Assembly: GCA_963422445.2 (NCBI GenBank)
Contig: OY729512.2
Location: 3,596,001-3,660,000 of the forward strand
Direction of reading: 5' to 3'
DNA length: 64,000 nt
Origin: G963422445 sp963422445
Lineage (GTDB): Bacteria; Pseudomonadota; Alphaproteobacteria; Thalassobaculales; Thalassobaculaceae
The notes below the pieces were generated by a model. That model ran no database searches and had not been told where the DNA came from. It saw only the letters and a list, made by a program, of their open reading frames with translations. Below are positions 39,988-49,886 of the stretch, piece by piece (position 1 is the first letter of the stretch; each line of letters starts with the position of its first letter). The position numbers and the translations under genes are program-made.

Positions 39988-42939
39988 ATGGCGATCAAGA
40001 AGGGGCCCGACACCCGCCTGATCGAGCGTTGGCTGCCGATCGCGGCGCTCGGCGTGGAGAGCGTTCGGGAACGGACTCCGATGACCCCATTCCCCGCGCC
40101 GAACCGGCTTCATGTCTGGTGGGCGCGGCGGCCGCTGGTGGCGTCGCGCGCGGCGGTTCTTGCCTCGCTGCTGCCGGCGGACGCCGACCGCGAGAAATTC
40201 ATGCATGTGCTCGGAATTCACGGCGACCCGGTGGCGGCGAAGAGAAGGATCGATGCGGCGCGAAGAACAGGCGTACGAATCGATAATCCCTATGGATATG
40301 ACCGAGCCTTCGGCTACACGCCGAGCGAAGCCAATTCAGTCTGGCTGAAATCAACCATCGACGAGGCGTTGGAGAATCTTTCGGTTCTCGACCCAACTGC
40401 CGGAGGAGGAAGTATTCCTTTAGAGACGCGGCGGCTTGGGATAAAAGCCATCGCCAATGACTTGAATCCGGTGGCGGCGTTGATCCTGCGGGCGACGGTC
40501 GAGTGGCCTGTTGCCCAGCGTGAGGATCTGGCCGAGCAGTTTCAAAATATGGCAAGGGATTTGCGCCGTGTCTTGGAAGATCGGCTTGACGCACTGTTTC
40601 CCCAACGAAATGCGCCGAGCCAAGTCGATCTGACATACCTTTGGGCGCGCACGGTTGTTTGCCCTTATTGCGACGGGCTGGCGCCGCTTTCGCCGAACTG
40701 GCGTCTGGCGCCGGACGGGACCGGCGTGCGGTTGAAGCCCGATCTCGCTTCGGGGCCGGGTTCAGAAGGTCGGACCTGTTCTTTCGAAATCGTGGAGACC
40801 GCGCGGGACCATTCGCCGGGCACGGTGGCGCGGGGCGACGGGACCTGCCCGTATTCGGACTGCGGTCGCGTCATCGACGGTGCGGAGATCAAGCGCCAGG
40901 CGCAGGCCGGCGACATGGGCGAACAGCTTTACGCCGTGGTGTACAAGAGGCGTATGCCGGGGAAGGTTCTGAAATCCGGCAAACGGGGAAAGGACAAATG
41001 GGTTCGCGGCTATCGCGCGCCCCGGCCCGAGGACGACAACGGCGCCGAGATCGCTGCGCGGCTCGCCGAGAAGCTCCCCGAGTGGGAGGCGCTCGACATC
41101 GTGCCGTCGGAGAAGATTCCCGACGGCAACAAAACCACGGAGCCCCAGCGTTACGGCATGCCGTTCTGGCGCAACCTGTTCTCGCCGCGCCAGCTTCTCT
41201 GCCACGGCACGAGCGTCGAGGTCTTCCGGGAGATGCTCGACGCCGACCGGGGGGCGGGCAGGCTGACCGACGTTCGCAAGGCGGCGTATGGATATCTGGC
41301 GCTCTCGATCGATACCTTGCTGAACTACAACAACAGGGCTGGACGCTGGGACCAATCGACCAGTCGGGTGCGCTCCATTTTCGACCGACACGATTTCGCA
41401 TTCGTATGGTCCTACGCGGAGATGGCGCCGTTGATTACCGGCCTCGGCTATGACTGGGCCATCGACAAGACCGCCAAGTGCATCAAGGAACTCGTCGCGT
41501 TGGTCCGCCCCGAAACCGGCGACGGAGATATCTTCGCCGGCGAGACGCGAGACGCCCCGCCGCCGATCACCATCACCTGCAAGCCGGGCGACGGCCTCGA
41601 CCATATCGAGGACGGCAGCATCGACGCGGTGGTGATGGACCCACCCTATTACGACAACGTGATGTATGCCGAATTGTCGGACTTTTTCTATGTCTGGCTC
41701 AAGCGCACCGCCGGGCATGTCTTCCCCGAGCTGTTCCGCCGCCATCTGACCGACAAGGACAACGAGGCGGTCGCCAACCCGGCGCGGTTCCAGGGCGAGA
41801 AAGGCGCGCGGGCGCTTGCCGGCCGGGACTACCAGGAGCGCATGGCGGCGATCTTCGCCGAATGTCGCCGCACCCTGAAGCCCGACGGCATCATGACCCT
41901 GATGTTCACCCACAAGGCGACGGGCGCCTGGGACGCGCTCACCAAGGGGCTGATGGAGGCGGGCTTCGTCATTACCGCGTCATGGCCGGTCAACACCGAG
42001 GCCGAAGGCAGCCTGCATATCAAGAACAAGGCGGCCGCCAACAGTACCGTCTTCCTGGTCTGCCGGCCGCGCGCGGACAATACGCAGACCGAAGAGACTC
42101 TCTATTGGGAAGACCTGGAACCGCTGGTTGCCAAGGCCGTGCGCGCACGGGTCGAGGAGTTTCAGGACGCCGGCATTGCCGGGGTCGATCTCTATCTCGC
42201 GTCCTTCGGCCCGGCGCTCGAGGAGTTCTCGCGCCATTGGCCGCTGAAACGGGGCACGCCGCGCGAGATCCCGGAGGAACGCCGGCGCCGGCGCCAGCAG
42301 GCCCTGTTCGAGGACGAATGGGATCCCTACGCCGCCACGCCGGAGGATGCGCTGGACGCCGCGCGGCGCGAGGTCAAGCGCTGGCGGCTGGAGCAGTTGA
42401 CCCATCTGAAGGCCAATGCCGATCTCGATCCGGGCACCGCCTTCTTCGTGCTGGCTTGGGATGCGTTCAGGGCGCCGGTGTTCTCCTACGACGAGGCGCT
42501 GCGGCTCGCCCGCGCCGTCGGTATCGATCTCGACAGCGACATCGTCGGCCGGTTCGCGGAAAAGAAGGGCGGCGACATCCTCCTATGGGACAGCGCGCGC
42601 CGGGCGGCCAAGGGGGCGCTTGGCCCGGCCGACGGCTCGCGCGGCATGATCGACGCCATCCACCACACCGCCAACATGGCCCGCGCGCGCTCGCTTTCCG
42701 CCGCCCGGGAGATGCTCGCCACTGCGCTGGTGGACCAGGACCCGCGCTTCTTCGCAGCGCTCGAGGCGGTGCTTGAGGTCCTCCCGATCTCCAAGGCCTT
42801 TACCGGCATCGAGCTCGAGGGCGACGCGGCGGCCGCGGGAAACGATTTCGAAGCCCTCTACAACTTGGCGCGCCTCGCCTACGGCGACGAGATCGACGAG
42901 CCCGAGCAACTCAGGCTCTGGCAGGACGATGAAATCTGA
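39988..42939 (+). CDS. DUF1156 DNA methyltransferase of the defence operon
   Basis: 983 residues. The DUF1156 N-terminus is RLIERWLPIAALGVESVRER with FPAPNRLHVWWARRPLVASR. The S-adenosylmethionine motif I is LDPTAGGGSIPLETRRLGIK near residue 134, followed by ANDLNPVAA. Zinc-binding pairs appear in VCPYCDGLAPLS and TCPYSDCGR. The catalytic motif DPPYYDNVMYAELSDFFYVW lies near residue 550, the DPPY form typical of N6-adenine (or N4-cytosine) methylases. About 430 residues beyond it are family-specific. It should mark host DNA so that the helicase/nuclease spares it, or act in phage exclusion without classical restriction. ATG 39988 follows AGGCGGTG; the next gene starts two bases after the stop. 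Confidence 0.9.
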   Translation: MAIKKGPDTRLIERWLPIAALGVESVRERTPMTPFPAPNRLHVWWARRPLVASRAAVLASLLPADADREKFMHVLGIHGDPVAAKRRIDAARRTGVRIDNPYGYDRAFGYTPSEANSVWLKSTIDEALENLSVLDPTAGGGSIPLETRRLGIKAIANDLNPVAALILRATVEWPVAQREDLAEQFQNMARDLRRVLEDRLDALFPQRNAPSQVDLTYLWARTVVCPYCDGLAPLSPNWRLAPDGTGVRLKPDLASGPGSEGRTCSFEIVETARDHSPGTVARGDGTCPYSDCGRVIDGAEIKRQAQAGDMGEQLYAVVYKRRMPGKVLKSGKRGKDKWVRGYRAPRPEDDNGAEIAARLAEKLPEWEALDIVPSEKIPDGNKTTEPQRYGMPFWRNLFSPRQLLCHGTSVEVFREMLDADRGAGRLTDVRKAAYGYLALSIDTLLNYNNRAGRWDQSTSRVRSIFDRHDFAFVWSYAEMAPLITGLGYDWAIDKTAKCIKELVALVRPETGDGDIFAGETRDAPPPITITCKPGDGLDHIEDGSIDAVVMDPPYYDNVMYAELSDFFYVWLKRTAGHVFPELFRRHLTDKDNEAVANPARFQGEKGARALAGRDYQERMAAIFAECRRTLKPDGIMTLMFTHKATGAWDALTKGLMEAGFVITASWPVNTEAEGSLHIKNKAAANSTVFLVCRPRADNTQTEETLYWEDLEPLVAKAVRARVEEFQDAGIAGVDLYLASFGPALEEFSRHWPLKRGTPREIPEERRRRRQQALFEDEWDPYAATPEDALDAARREVKRWRLEQLTHLKANADLDPGTAFFVLAWDAFRAPVFSYDEALRLARAVGIDLDSDIVGRFAEKKGGDILLWDSARRAAKGALGPADGSRGMIDAIHHTANMARARSLSAAREMLATALVDQDPRFFAALEAVLEVLPISKAFTGIELEGDAAAAGNDFEALYNLARLAYGDEIDEPEQLRLWQDDEI

Positions 42940-42941
42940 TC

Positions 42942-45900
42942 ATGCTCGGCGATCGCACATGGAGGCTCAAATACACGCCCGATGACGGCGATCTGGTCAA
43001 GCTGTTCTACGTCCCCGCTCTGGAAGACGCCGAGCGTTACGATCGGCTGACCGGATATTTCAATGCCCGCGCTCTGGCCCTGGCGGCGCGTGGCATCGAA
43101 GGGCTGGTGCGCAACGGCGGGCGCATGAGGCTTGTCGTCGGCTGCACCCTGGCGCCGCCCGAAATCGAGGCCATCGAGAAGGGCGAGCGGCTTCGCGACC
43201 TCGTCGAACGGCGTCTGGCAAGCCTTCCCCTGGCCCCGCCGGACCCGGCTTCCGCCGACGCGCTGGAGCTGCTCGCCTGGATGGTGGCGCGGGGCTTTCT
43301 CGACGTGAAGGTCGCCGTTCCCTGCGATGCCGATGGCAAGCCGATTCCGGCCGACGGCATCTTTCACGAGAAGGCCGGCATCGTCGAAGACCGCGGCGGC
43401 GACCGGATCGCCTGGACCGGCAGTCTCAACGAGACCGCCGCCGGCTGGCGGCACAACTGGGAGAGCATCAGCGTCTATACGAGCTGGGGGTCGGAACCAC
43501 GCCGGGTTGCCGACGAGGAGGCCAACTTCGCGCGCATCTGGGCCGGCAAGGCGCAGCGCGTGATCGTGCTCGACGTGCCCGACGCCGCGCGGCGGGACCT
43601 GATGCGTTTCATGCCGGCAAGCGACAAACCCGCCCGCCTCAAGGAGAGAACCGGGAAAGAGCCTTCGAAGGCGCCACCGGAAAAGCCGACGTCGGAAACG
43701 ACGGACCCCGAGGCGCCGGTCGCATCCCGGACAGGCGATTTGCGACGCCGCGTCTGGTCGTTCATCCGGCAGGCGCCTTCACTGCCCAGCGGCGGCGAGC
43801 GGATCGGCGAAGCGACCGCGGCGGTCACGCCGTGGCCGCACCAGGTGCGCGCCTTCGACCGTCTCTACCGCGATTGGCCGCCCAAGCTTCTGATCGCCGA
43901 TGAGGTCGGCCTCGGCAAGACCGTCCAGGCCGGCATGCTGCTGCGTCAGGCATGGCTCGCCGGGCGCGCCGAACGGATCCTGATCCTGGCGCCCAAGGCC
44001 GTTCTCAAGCAGTGGCAGATCGAGCTGCGCGAGAAGTTCAACCTCAACTGGCCGATCTACGATGGCGGCAAGCTGACCTGGTATCCGTCTCCCGCGTGGC
44101 GCGGGCGAAACGAACGCCAGGTGGGCCGCGACGACTGGCACCGCGAACCCGCGGTGATTGCATCCAGCCATCTGATACGTCGGCGAGAGCGGGCGGCAGC
44201 ACTTCTGGAAGATGCCGAACCGTGGGATCTGGTGGTGCTCGACGAAGCTCACCACGCCCGGCGGCGCGGCGCGGGAAGCCAGCAGGAAGGCGGGCCGAAC
44301 GCGCTTCTCCGCCTGATGCAGGGGTTGAAGGGCCGCACCCGGGGGTTGGTCCTGTTGACCGCGACGCCGATGCAGGTCCATCCCGTCGAGGTCTGGGACT
44401 TGCTGAACCTGCTCGGTCTGCCGCCGGAGTGGACTTCCAGGGCGTTTCTCGATTTCTTCGAGGATATCGAGCAGCCGAACCCGTCGGTGGAGGCGCTGGA
44501 TCGCATGGCTTCGCTGTTCCGGTCGGCCGAACGGACCTACGGCGAAGTCGAGACAGCGTTCGCGCAACGCCTCTCCCGCCTGTCGCGTCTGAAGGCCAAT
44601 AAGATACTCCGCGCGCTGCGCGACGGCGCCAGCATCCCGCGCCGCCAACTTGAAACCGCGGAGCGCCGGGCGGCGGTCGGGATCGTGCGGGCGAACACGC
44701 CGCTGCGGCGGCTGGTCTCGCGGCACACACGCGAACTCCTGCGCCGGTATTTCAAGACGGGAATGCTGGCCACGCCGATCGCCGACCGCAGTGTGGAGGA
44801 TCGCTTTCTGGAGATGACGGCGGAAGAGCGGGCGCTCTATGACGCGGTCGAGGATTACATCGCCAGCACCTACAACCAAGCGAGCGCGAAGGAACGTACG
44901 GCGGTCGGGTTCGTGATGACCATCTACCGCCGTCGGCTCGCTAGCAGCTTCAGCGCCCTGCGCAAGACTCTGCAAAACCGCCTCGATGCCCTTGCCGCCG
45001 GCGGGCCGCCGCCATCGGCGGGCCTCGCCGAGGACGTGCCGGACGATGAGGCCGTGGACGACATCCTCGACGCCGACGACGCGGAGAGACTCGAACGCGA
45101 GGCCCTCGGCGGCGAAGAGGAGGCCGACATCGAAGACCTTCTTGCCGGTATCGGCCGGCTGCCACCGGACAGCAAGCTCGAAAGTCTCAGGAGCGCCCTT
45201 CGGGAGTTGCGCGAGGAAGGATACGGCCAGGCAATGGTCTTCACGCAGTACACCGACACCCTGGACTTTCTGCGTGAAGAGCTTCTGAAAGACTCCGGTT
45301 CAAGGGTGATGTGCTTCTCGGGACGCGGCGGCGAAATCCCCGCCGCGGACGGCTCATGGCGCAGGATCGGGCGCGACGACGCCAGACGCCGGTTCCGCGA
45401 CCGCGAGGCGGATGTCCTGCTCTGCACCGATGCCGCCGCCGAGGGTCTGAACTTCCAGTTCTGCGGCGCGCTGGTCAACTACGACATGCCCTGGAACCCC
45501 ATGCGGGTCGAACAGCGTATCGGGCGTATCGACCGGCTGGGCCAGCAGAACCGGACCATCCGCATCGTCAACCTGCACTACGAGGGCACGGTCGAAACCG
45601 ACGTCTACCGGGCGCTCAGGAACCGCATCGGCCTGTTCGAGTCCGTGGTCGGCCGCCTGCAGCCGATTCTGGCGCAACTGCCCCGGACGATTTCTCAGAC
45701 CGTGCTGGCCGGCGAAGGCCGCAGCGATCGGGAACGCGCCAATCTCGTGGACGAGATCGAACGGCAGACAGAGGAGCGCGAGGGCCGGGGCTTCGATATC
45801 GATGCGGTGACGGAGAGCGACCTCGACATGCCGGCGCGTGCGCCGTCGTCCGTCACCATGGACGATCTCGACCGGATCGTCGGAACGCCCGATGCGATGC

Positions 45901-46130
45901 CTCCGGGGACGGATATTCAGCCCATGGGGCATCGGGAATACGGCCTGCTGGCTCCGGGCATGAGCGAGCGCCTGCGGGTGACGACGGATCCGGCGTATTT
46001 CGAGGAGCACGCCGAAAGCGTGGAACTGTGGTCGCCCGGCAATCCCCTGTTCATTGCGCCCGAGTTCTCGGACAGCGGCGAGTTGGAGCCCTCGCAGCGG
46101 ACACTGAAGGATATCCTCGACGGCGGCTGA
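42942..46130 (+). CDS. PLD-nuclease/SNF2-type helicase of the defence operon
   Basis: 1062 residues. The N-terminal domain has a phospholipase-D-type HxK motif in DGIFHEKAGIVEDRGG (about residue 141) with WTGSLNETAAGWRHNWES. The superfamily 2 helicase has Walker A KLLIADEVGLGKTVQAGMLL (about 319), DEAH in LVVLDEAHHARRRGAGS (about 432), LLTATPMQVHPVEVWDLLNL, and motifs V/VI LLCTDAAAEGLNFQFCGALV with RVEQRIGRIDRLGQQNRTIR. A predicted helicase-coupled nuclease of the same type as in DISARM-like and helicase-methylase-ATPase systems. It is the last gene of the nine-gene run, starting two bases after the methylase stop. Full length, with no damage seen. Confidence 0.9.
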   Translation: MLGDRTWRLKYTPDDGDLVKLFYVPALEDAERYDRLTGYFNARALALAARGIEGLVRNGGRMRLVVGCTLAPPEIEAIEKGERLRDLVERRLASLPLAPPDPASADALELLAWMVARGFLDVKVAVPCDADGKPIPADGIFHEKAGIVEDRGGDRIAWTGSLNETAAGWRHNWESISVYTSWGSEPRRVADEEANFARIWAGKAQRVIVLDVPDAARRDLMRFMPASDKPARLKERTGKEPSKAPPEKPTSETTDPEAPVASRTGDLRRRVWSFIRQAPSLPSGGERIGEATAAVTPWPHQVRAFDRLYRDWPPKLLIADEVGLGKTVQAGMLLRQAWLAGRAERILILAPKAVLKQWQIELREKFNLNWPIYDGGKLTWYPSPAWRGRNERQVGRDDWHREPAVIASSHLIRRRERAAALLEDAEPWDLVVLDEAHHARRRGAGSQQEGGPNALLRLMQGLKGRTRGLVLLTATPMQVHPVEVWDLLNLLGLPPEWTSRAFLDFFEDIEQPNPSVEALDRMASLFRSAERTYGEVETAFAQRLSRLSRLKANKILRALRDGASIPRRQLETAERRAAVGIVRANTPLRRLVSRHTRELLRRYFKTGMLATPIADRSVEDRFLEMTAEERALYDAVEDYIASTYNQASAKERTAVGFVMTIYRRRLASSFSALRKTLQNRLDALAAGGPPPSAGLAEDVPDDEAVDDILDADDAERLEREALGGEEEADIEDLLAGIGRLPPDSKLESLRSALRELREEGYGQAMVFTQYTDTLDFLREELLKDSGSRVMCFSGRGGEIPAADGSWRRIGRDDARRRFRDREADVLLCTDAAAEGLNFQFCGALVNYDMPWNPMRVEQRIGRIDRLGQQNRTIRIVNLHYEGTVETDVYRALRNRIGLFESVVGRLQPILAQLPRTISQTVLAGEGRSDRERANLVDEIERQTEEREGRGFDIDAVTESDLDMPARAPSSVTMDDLDRIVGTPDAMPPGTDIQPMGHREYGLLAPGMSERLRVTTDPAYFEEHAESVELWSPGNPLFIAPEFSDSGELEPSQRTLKDILDGG

Positions 46131-46290
46131 TGGGCCGTCGCTGTAGGGCTGCGAGACGCGAGGCTACAGTGCGAACCGATGCGATTAGAAGCCTCCGGCA
46201 TCACTGAAGCGCGGAAGATCCTGGCGACGCCCCAATTGAGGTCGAGCAAGTTCCAGCCAACATTTGAACCTTCAAAGCGCCACCATTATC

Positions 46291-47126
46291 TCAATATTCG
46301 TTAAAATCCGGTTCGTAACCTGGCATCTCATTACGGGCTTCCTCTAGCTCATCTTCGGTGTAGCGTTGAAAATACTCCGCTGCTGTGAATGCACGTCTTA
46401 CACTAAACTCTTCCCCCAACCCGCTCGCTGTTAGTTTCAGAAGCCCTGAAATACGCAACCCACAATCTATGCACTCAAAGGATGAGGGACGCATTGCTTG
46501 CCTCTGCACAATCTCGTCACCTTTTACCTCTGTACTAACTGCTCCTCTAGGGGATCCTTGTAAGAGAGCTTGGGATTCGCAAGCCGGGCATTCTACGCGA
46601 TGACTGGAATGTCTTGTCGCCCAATTCGTCGACTGCAAGGTCGCTCTTTCTTGATCTTCCATATTTTTTCTTGCCAAATTGTTCTGTGAGCAAGAATATT
46701 CTGTTCTACTGTGGACGCGGCCTCCTTTTCGAATTCGTCAATAATCTGTCGTGCCTGTGCCGTATCGGAAACGAATTCTTCAAGTTCTCTATCCACGGAC
46801 TTCAAAAGAACATCGCACGCCTTATAAAAATTTGGTAGCCATATAGATATTGATATGTTCTCGAATGCCAAATCACCAGAATGCAATTCGGCATTTCGTC
46901 TTTCGGCGTGCTGGCTGCAGAAGCCGACAATTTCCTCGCTGAAATTTGGAATCAACCCCTTTAGACGCAACAACACGTCTTTGGTCGATAGGGATATCGG
47001 AAAAAATTCAGTTGATGGTCGTTCTTTTCCCAAATCGTATGCCAAATTTCGCCAATTTCGATTGTCCGCCAGAAGGACTCGAGATACATGAGCTAGCGCG
47101 GCCCGAGCCAAGAGTTCGAGCGACAA
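46291..47126 (-). pseudogene. HEPN/zinc-ribbon-like protein with a one-base frameshift
   Basis: Two overlapping frames make one protein. The first is SLELLARAALAHVSRVLLAD, CSQHAERRNAELHSGDLAFE (HEPN-like RxxxxH region RRNAELH) and WLPNFYKACDVLLKSVDREL. The second, from NMEDQERATLQSTNWATRHS, carries a zinc ribbon CPACESQALLQG and ECIDCGLRISGLLKLTASGL. They would join if the A6 run near 46670 (in GAAAAAATATGG on the coding strand) had one more A, so a homopolymer slip is the likely cause. The ATG start is unclear; TTG 47126 follows an in-frame stop. HEPN proteins are often RNases in defence or toxin-antitoxin systems; this is an inference from one short motif. It lies just past the defence operon, convergent with it. 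Confidence 0.55.
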
Positions 47127-47245
47127 TGCAGACCAGAGACCAAATTACCAGTCGCCCACGGTGTGTGCGTCCATTCGCTCAACATAGAGTTGCGCCTTTC
47201 GAAAAAGCGCTTCCTGCGACCAGCGATGAATCGCTATTTTCGTAT

Positions 47246-47947
47246 TCACGCAATTATCTCCGACAAATACACCCGTTCAATCCGTCGGTCAGCATCAGTC
47301 AAACTAACTTCGCTACGTCCATGGAGTATGCGCCAGTTGTCTACCAGCAGTGTATCCCCAGGCTCGATCAGCGCCAAGCACTTCGATTGATCCCATGATT
47401 TGCTACGCATGGTTTCTGCAACTCGGTTCGCAGGCTCGTTCATTGGTACCAGGAATAGAGGATCCCATCGAAATCCCGAAACGCCTTCTTGCCGAAACAT
47501 GAGTGGAAGCAAGGTAAGGGAGGCATCTCCGCTGGCGCGCCTAGGTCGCACCAAGGCTCGCCGTAGCGTCAAAATGTCAAGCACAGACGTAAGGGCTGAG
47601 GCCACCAAGAGGCCTGTACTCACGGACCGCGAGCCGTTTCGGCACCGCAGCATAAAGTAGCGGGGTGGCTGCGCCCAATGCGCGAGGTCAGTGTGAAGAG
47701 GAAACTCAGCAAGGCCGTATTCGCCGCTATAGCGATTTGCGAAAGCGTTGGCCGTCGTTTGCGGTTGCAATGTCTGCACAACAGGGATGTCACCCGGTAG
47801 CAATGTAGGGATGTCCACTACCGTGCCGACTGATTGTCCGATCATGGCTGTTGTTTCTGCTGGCCTCCATCTGCGAAGAAGGACGTAGCCACTTCGGTGC
47901 AAGCTGTCCGCATGGTGCTGTGCGAGCGGCGGAGCTACTACGCCCAT
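47246..47947 (-). CDS. TauD/TfdA-type Fe(II)/2-oxoglutarate dioxygenase
   Basis: A 233-residue oxygenase. Iron ligands are His and Asp in EFPLHTDLAHWAQPPRY and the distal His in LVDNWRILHGRSEVS, followed by the 2-oxoglutarate Arg region DRRIERVYLSEI. The N-terminus SLHRSGYVLLRRWRPAETTA and VVQTLQPQTTANAFANRYSG fit the family. At 233 residues it is shorter than taurine dioxygenases (about 280) but has all catalytic positions. It is a single gene next to a defence island, where such oxygenases are seen occasionally; the substrate is unknown. Downstream (47127-47245) and upstream (47948-48093) are short non-coding gaps. Confidence 0.8.
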   Translation of the reverse strand: MGVVAPPLAQHHADSLHRSGYVLLRRWRPAETTAMIGQSVGTVVDIPTLLPGDIPVVQTLQPQTTANAFANRYSGEYGLAEFPLHTDLAHWAQPPRYFMLRCRNGSRSVSTGLLVASALTSVLDILTLRRALVRPRRASGDASLTLLPLMFRQEGVSGFRWDPLFLVPMNEPANRVAETMRSKSWDQSKCLALIEPGDTLLVDNWRILHGRSEVSLTDADRRIERVYLSEIIA

Positions 47948-48093
47948 ATGAGTTGATCGTCGATCATGGTTGAAATTGGGGGTCGCGGCTACGGTGCTGA
48001 ATCAGAGATTGCATGCTGAGCCTCGGTCCCATCAAGACAACGGCCTTACTGTCGCGGCACCCCACATCTGATCGGTGCTGTTGTTGGCAACGA

Positions 48094-48541
48094 TCATTGT
48101 CGCTGTTCGGCGGTCCATGGATCGACGGTCTCGACGCCTGTGTTGCGGAACTCGCCGGTGTTCCGTGTCACGACGGCAAGCCCGCGCGTGGCGGCCGCTG
48201 CGGCGAGGAAGGCATCCGGCACATGGTCGTCAAGCGCCGCGCCGGCGCTTGTCCTCCATGATCCGCGCGCATGCGCGGGCGTCGGCCAGTGTCCACTCGA
48301 CGATCCGGTCCTCGAACAACTCGTCGAGAAGATCGTGGAACCGTTCGGCGAGGCCGCGCCGACGCTTACCCGGAGCCAGACGACCGATGCCGTCGAGTAT
48401 CTCCCAGACGGTGATGGACGCGAGGCCGAGGCCGTCATCGGCGATCGAGTCGAGATAGGCGGCGACGCGCGGCTCGGGCCGGGGCCGCATCATCTCGGAG
48501 ACGACGTTCGTGTGTATGAGCCACGCGAGCGGAGCGGTCAT
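48094..48541 (-). pseudogene. VapC/FitB-type PIN-domain toxin, frameshifted
   Basis: A PIN-domain RNase in two frames. MTAPLAWLIHTNVVSEMMRP starts at 48541; the normal LIDTNV aspartate is replaced by His (LIHTNV). The frame continues ASITVWEILDGIGRLAPGKR, ADARACARIMEDKRRRGA and ends at 48230. The rest, GAALDDHVPDAFLAAAAATR with LAVVTRNTGEFRNTGVETVD, is in another frame ending at 48094. A one-base change near the KRRRGA codons would join them. The missing first acidic residue plus the frameshift make the toxin inactive. The antitoxin gene overlaps its start by ATGA. Confidence 0.78.
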
Positions 48542-48795
48542 TCCTCGCCCTTACCGGAGAACGACAGCGGTTTGTAGCCGCACCGGACCGGGGGCGGAAG
48601 CTCGACCCCGTGACTCTCCCCGAAATACCGCACAAAGGCCTCGGACGGCTTCGGGCGGTGCTCGGTCTTCGTGCGCTTGTCATGGATCAGCTGGCGGACG
48701 AGTTCTTCCATCGACACGCCGACCTGCCGGACCTCGCGCCGGAGCCAGGACTTGTCCCCGGGGTCGATGTCTCGGACGGTGATGCTGGTCCCCAT
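48538..48795 (-). CDS. FitA/VapB-like ribbon-helix-helix antitoxin
   Basis: 85 residues: MGTSITVRDIDPGDKSWLRR, EVRQVGVSMEELVRQLIHDK, then a toxin-binding tail ending LSFSGKGEE. The N-terminal SITVRDID strand and following helices are those of FitA-type antitoxins, which bind their own promoter and neutralise the PIN toxin. ATG 48795 was chosen because homology starts there; the longer frame to 48840 adds an Arg-rich tail. The last four bases overlap the toxin start. With a broken toxin the antitoxin is an orphan, though still intact. Confidence 0.8.
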   Translation of the reverse strand: MGTSITVRDIDPGDKSWLRREVRQVGVSMEELVRQLIHDKRTKTEHRPKPSEAFVRYFGESHGVELPPPVRCGYKPLSFSGKGEE

Positions 48796-49063
48796 GCCGG
48801 CGCCTCCAGTTCGGTCGGGAGCCCTTCTACGGGCCACCAATCAATCAAATTGTGCTATCAGGAATCGCTGGTCAAAGGCTTGCGGCTCTGGCTTGTCGGC
48901 CAACCCAACGCCGCAGATTTCTTCCGCGGCCCCACAGGCTTTGCGGAACGGGCCACGGCCGCTGTCGTAGTCATGCGCACGACAGCGCACGTCAGTACGT
49001 GTGTGTCATCAACCTATTGATTTCACTATATGTTTCAGGTTGCGGTGTACAATAGTTCATCTT

Positions 49064-49872
49064 ATGTTCGAATCAGGAGCTACTAGGAATGTCGGCGGTT
49101 TCCTCCGGGGCAACGGCGATGATCCGGGTCTCCGTGAGGAACCGAAGCGATCCGGAAATGGCCGGAGCGAGGAGAACGCCACCTTGGGAAACCGCGCACA
49201 TCATGGACCGGGCGCCGGATGGAGATCCGTCTTCGACGCCGAGCTGTGGCGGCAAGGGCTCGTCGCGGGGATGGCGGGCGCGGTCTCGATGGCGCTCCTG
49301 GCCTGCGCGGTCGCGCTTGCCCGCGACACCACCGGGCATGACTGGTACGCGGCCGCCAGGCTCACGGTTGCGGACCTGATGATCGGCGTCGGCTTCGACG
49401 GGGACGCGTCCATCGAATTCCGCAACGCGGACGGCGTCATTGAAACGGTCACCCGTTCCGGTCTGACCGACAGCTACAGGGTGCGGTGGGCGCGCGAAGA
49501 CATCCTGAAGTCGGCCTGGGAAGGCGCGACGCTGGGGGCCCTGTCCGGGTTCGGCGGTGCGCTGCTGTGTTTCGTGCTGGTCTGGAGACCCATGGACGAT
49601 CGCCGGGGCCGGCGTCCCGCGAACGAGACGGCGCCCGAGCGGCGGCCCGATGCGCGGGAGCGGTTGGCGTCGTTGCAGGAGAGGCCGATGTCCGATCCGC
49701 AACGCTGCCGGTGAGTTTCGCGCCGACTCGTGCACCGACGGATCGACCGTCTGTTTCCTCGCCTCGCCTGCCCGCGAAACCGGCACCCGCCGTCACGCGG
49801 CAAGACAAGCCCGAGACCGGCAAGGACCACAAGACGGCGCCCGCCCGCCGTGAGCGGCGCAAGCGCGACTAA
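49064..49872 (+). pseudogene. TraD-like conjugative coupling protein, ATPase core deleted
   Basis: The first part (49064-49714) has the membrane-anchoring N-terminus of TraD-type coupling proteins: FDAELWRQGLVAGMAGAVSM and ALLACAVALARDTTGHDWYA, LTVADLMIGVGFDGDASIEF, then a second membrane segment LGALSGFGGALLCFVLVWRP. The ATPase core with Walker A is absent. A C-terminal tail follows in another frame (APAVTRQDKPETGKDHKTAP, ARRERRKRD, TAA 49870-49872). The tail ends 14 bp before the relaxase ATG, the usual traD-relaxase order, so this is a traD gene that lost its middle. The start at ATG 49064 is uncertain. Confidence 0.65.
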
Positions 49873-49886
49873 GGACGCTGGGTCTG

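Noticed and set aside
46179..46304. 41-codon ORF (MRLEASGITEARKILATPQL...) after the defence operon
   Set aside because: No ribosome site, no recognised family and overlap with the end of the opposite gene; possibly the stub of a lost gene but not supportable.
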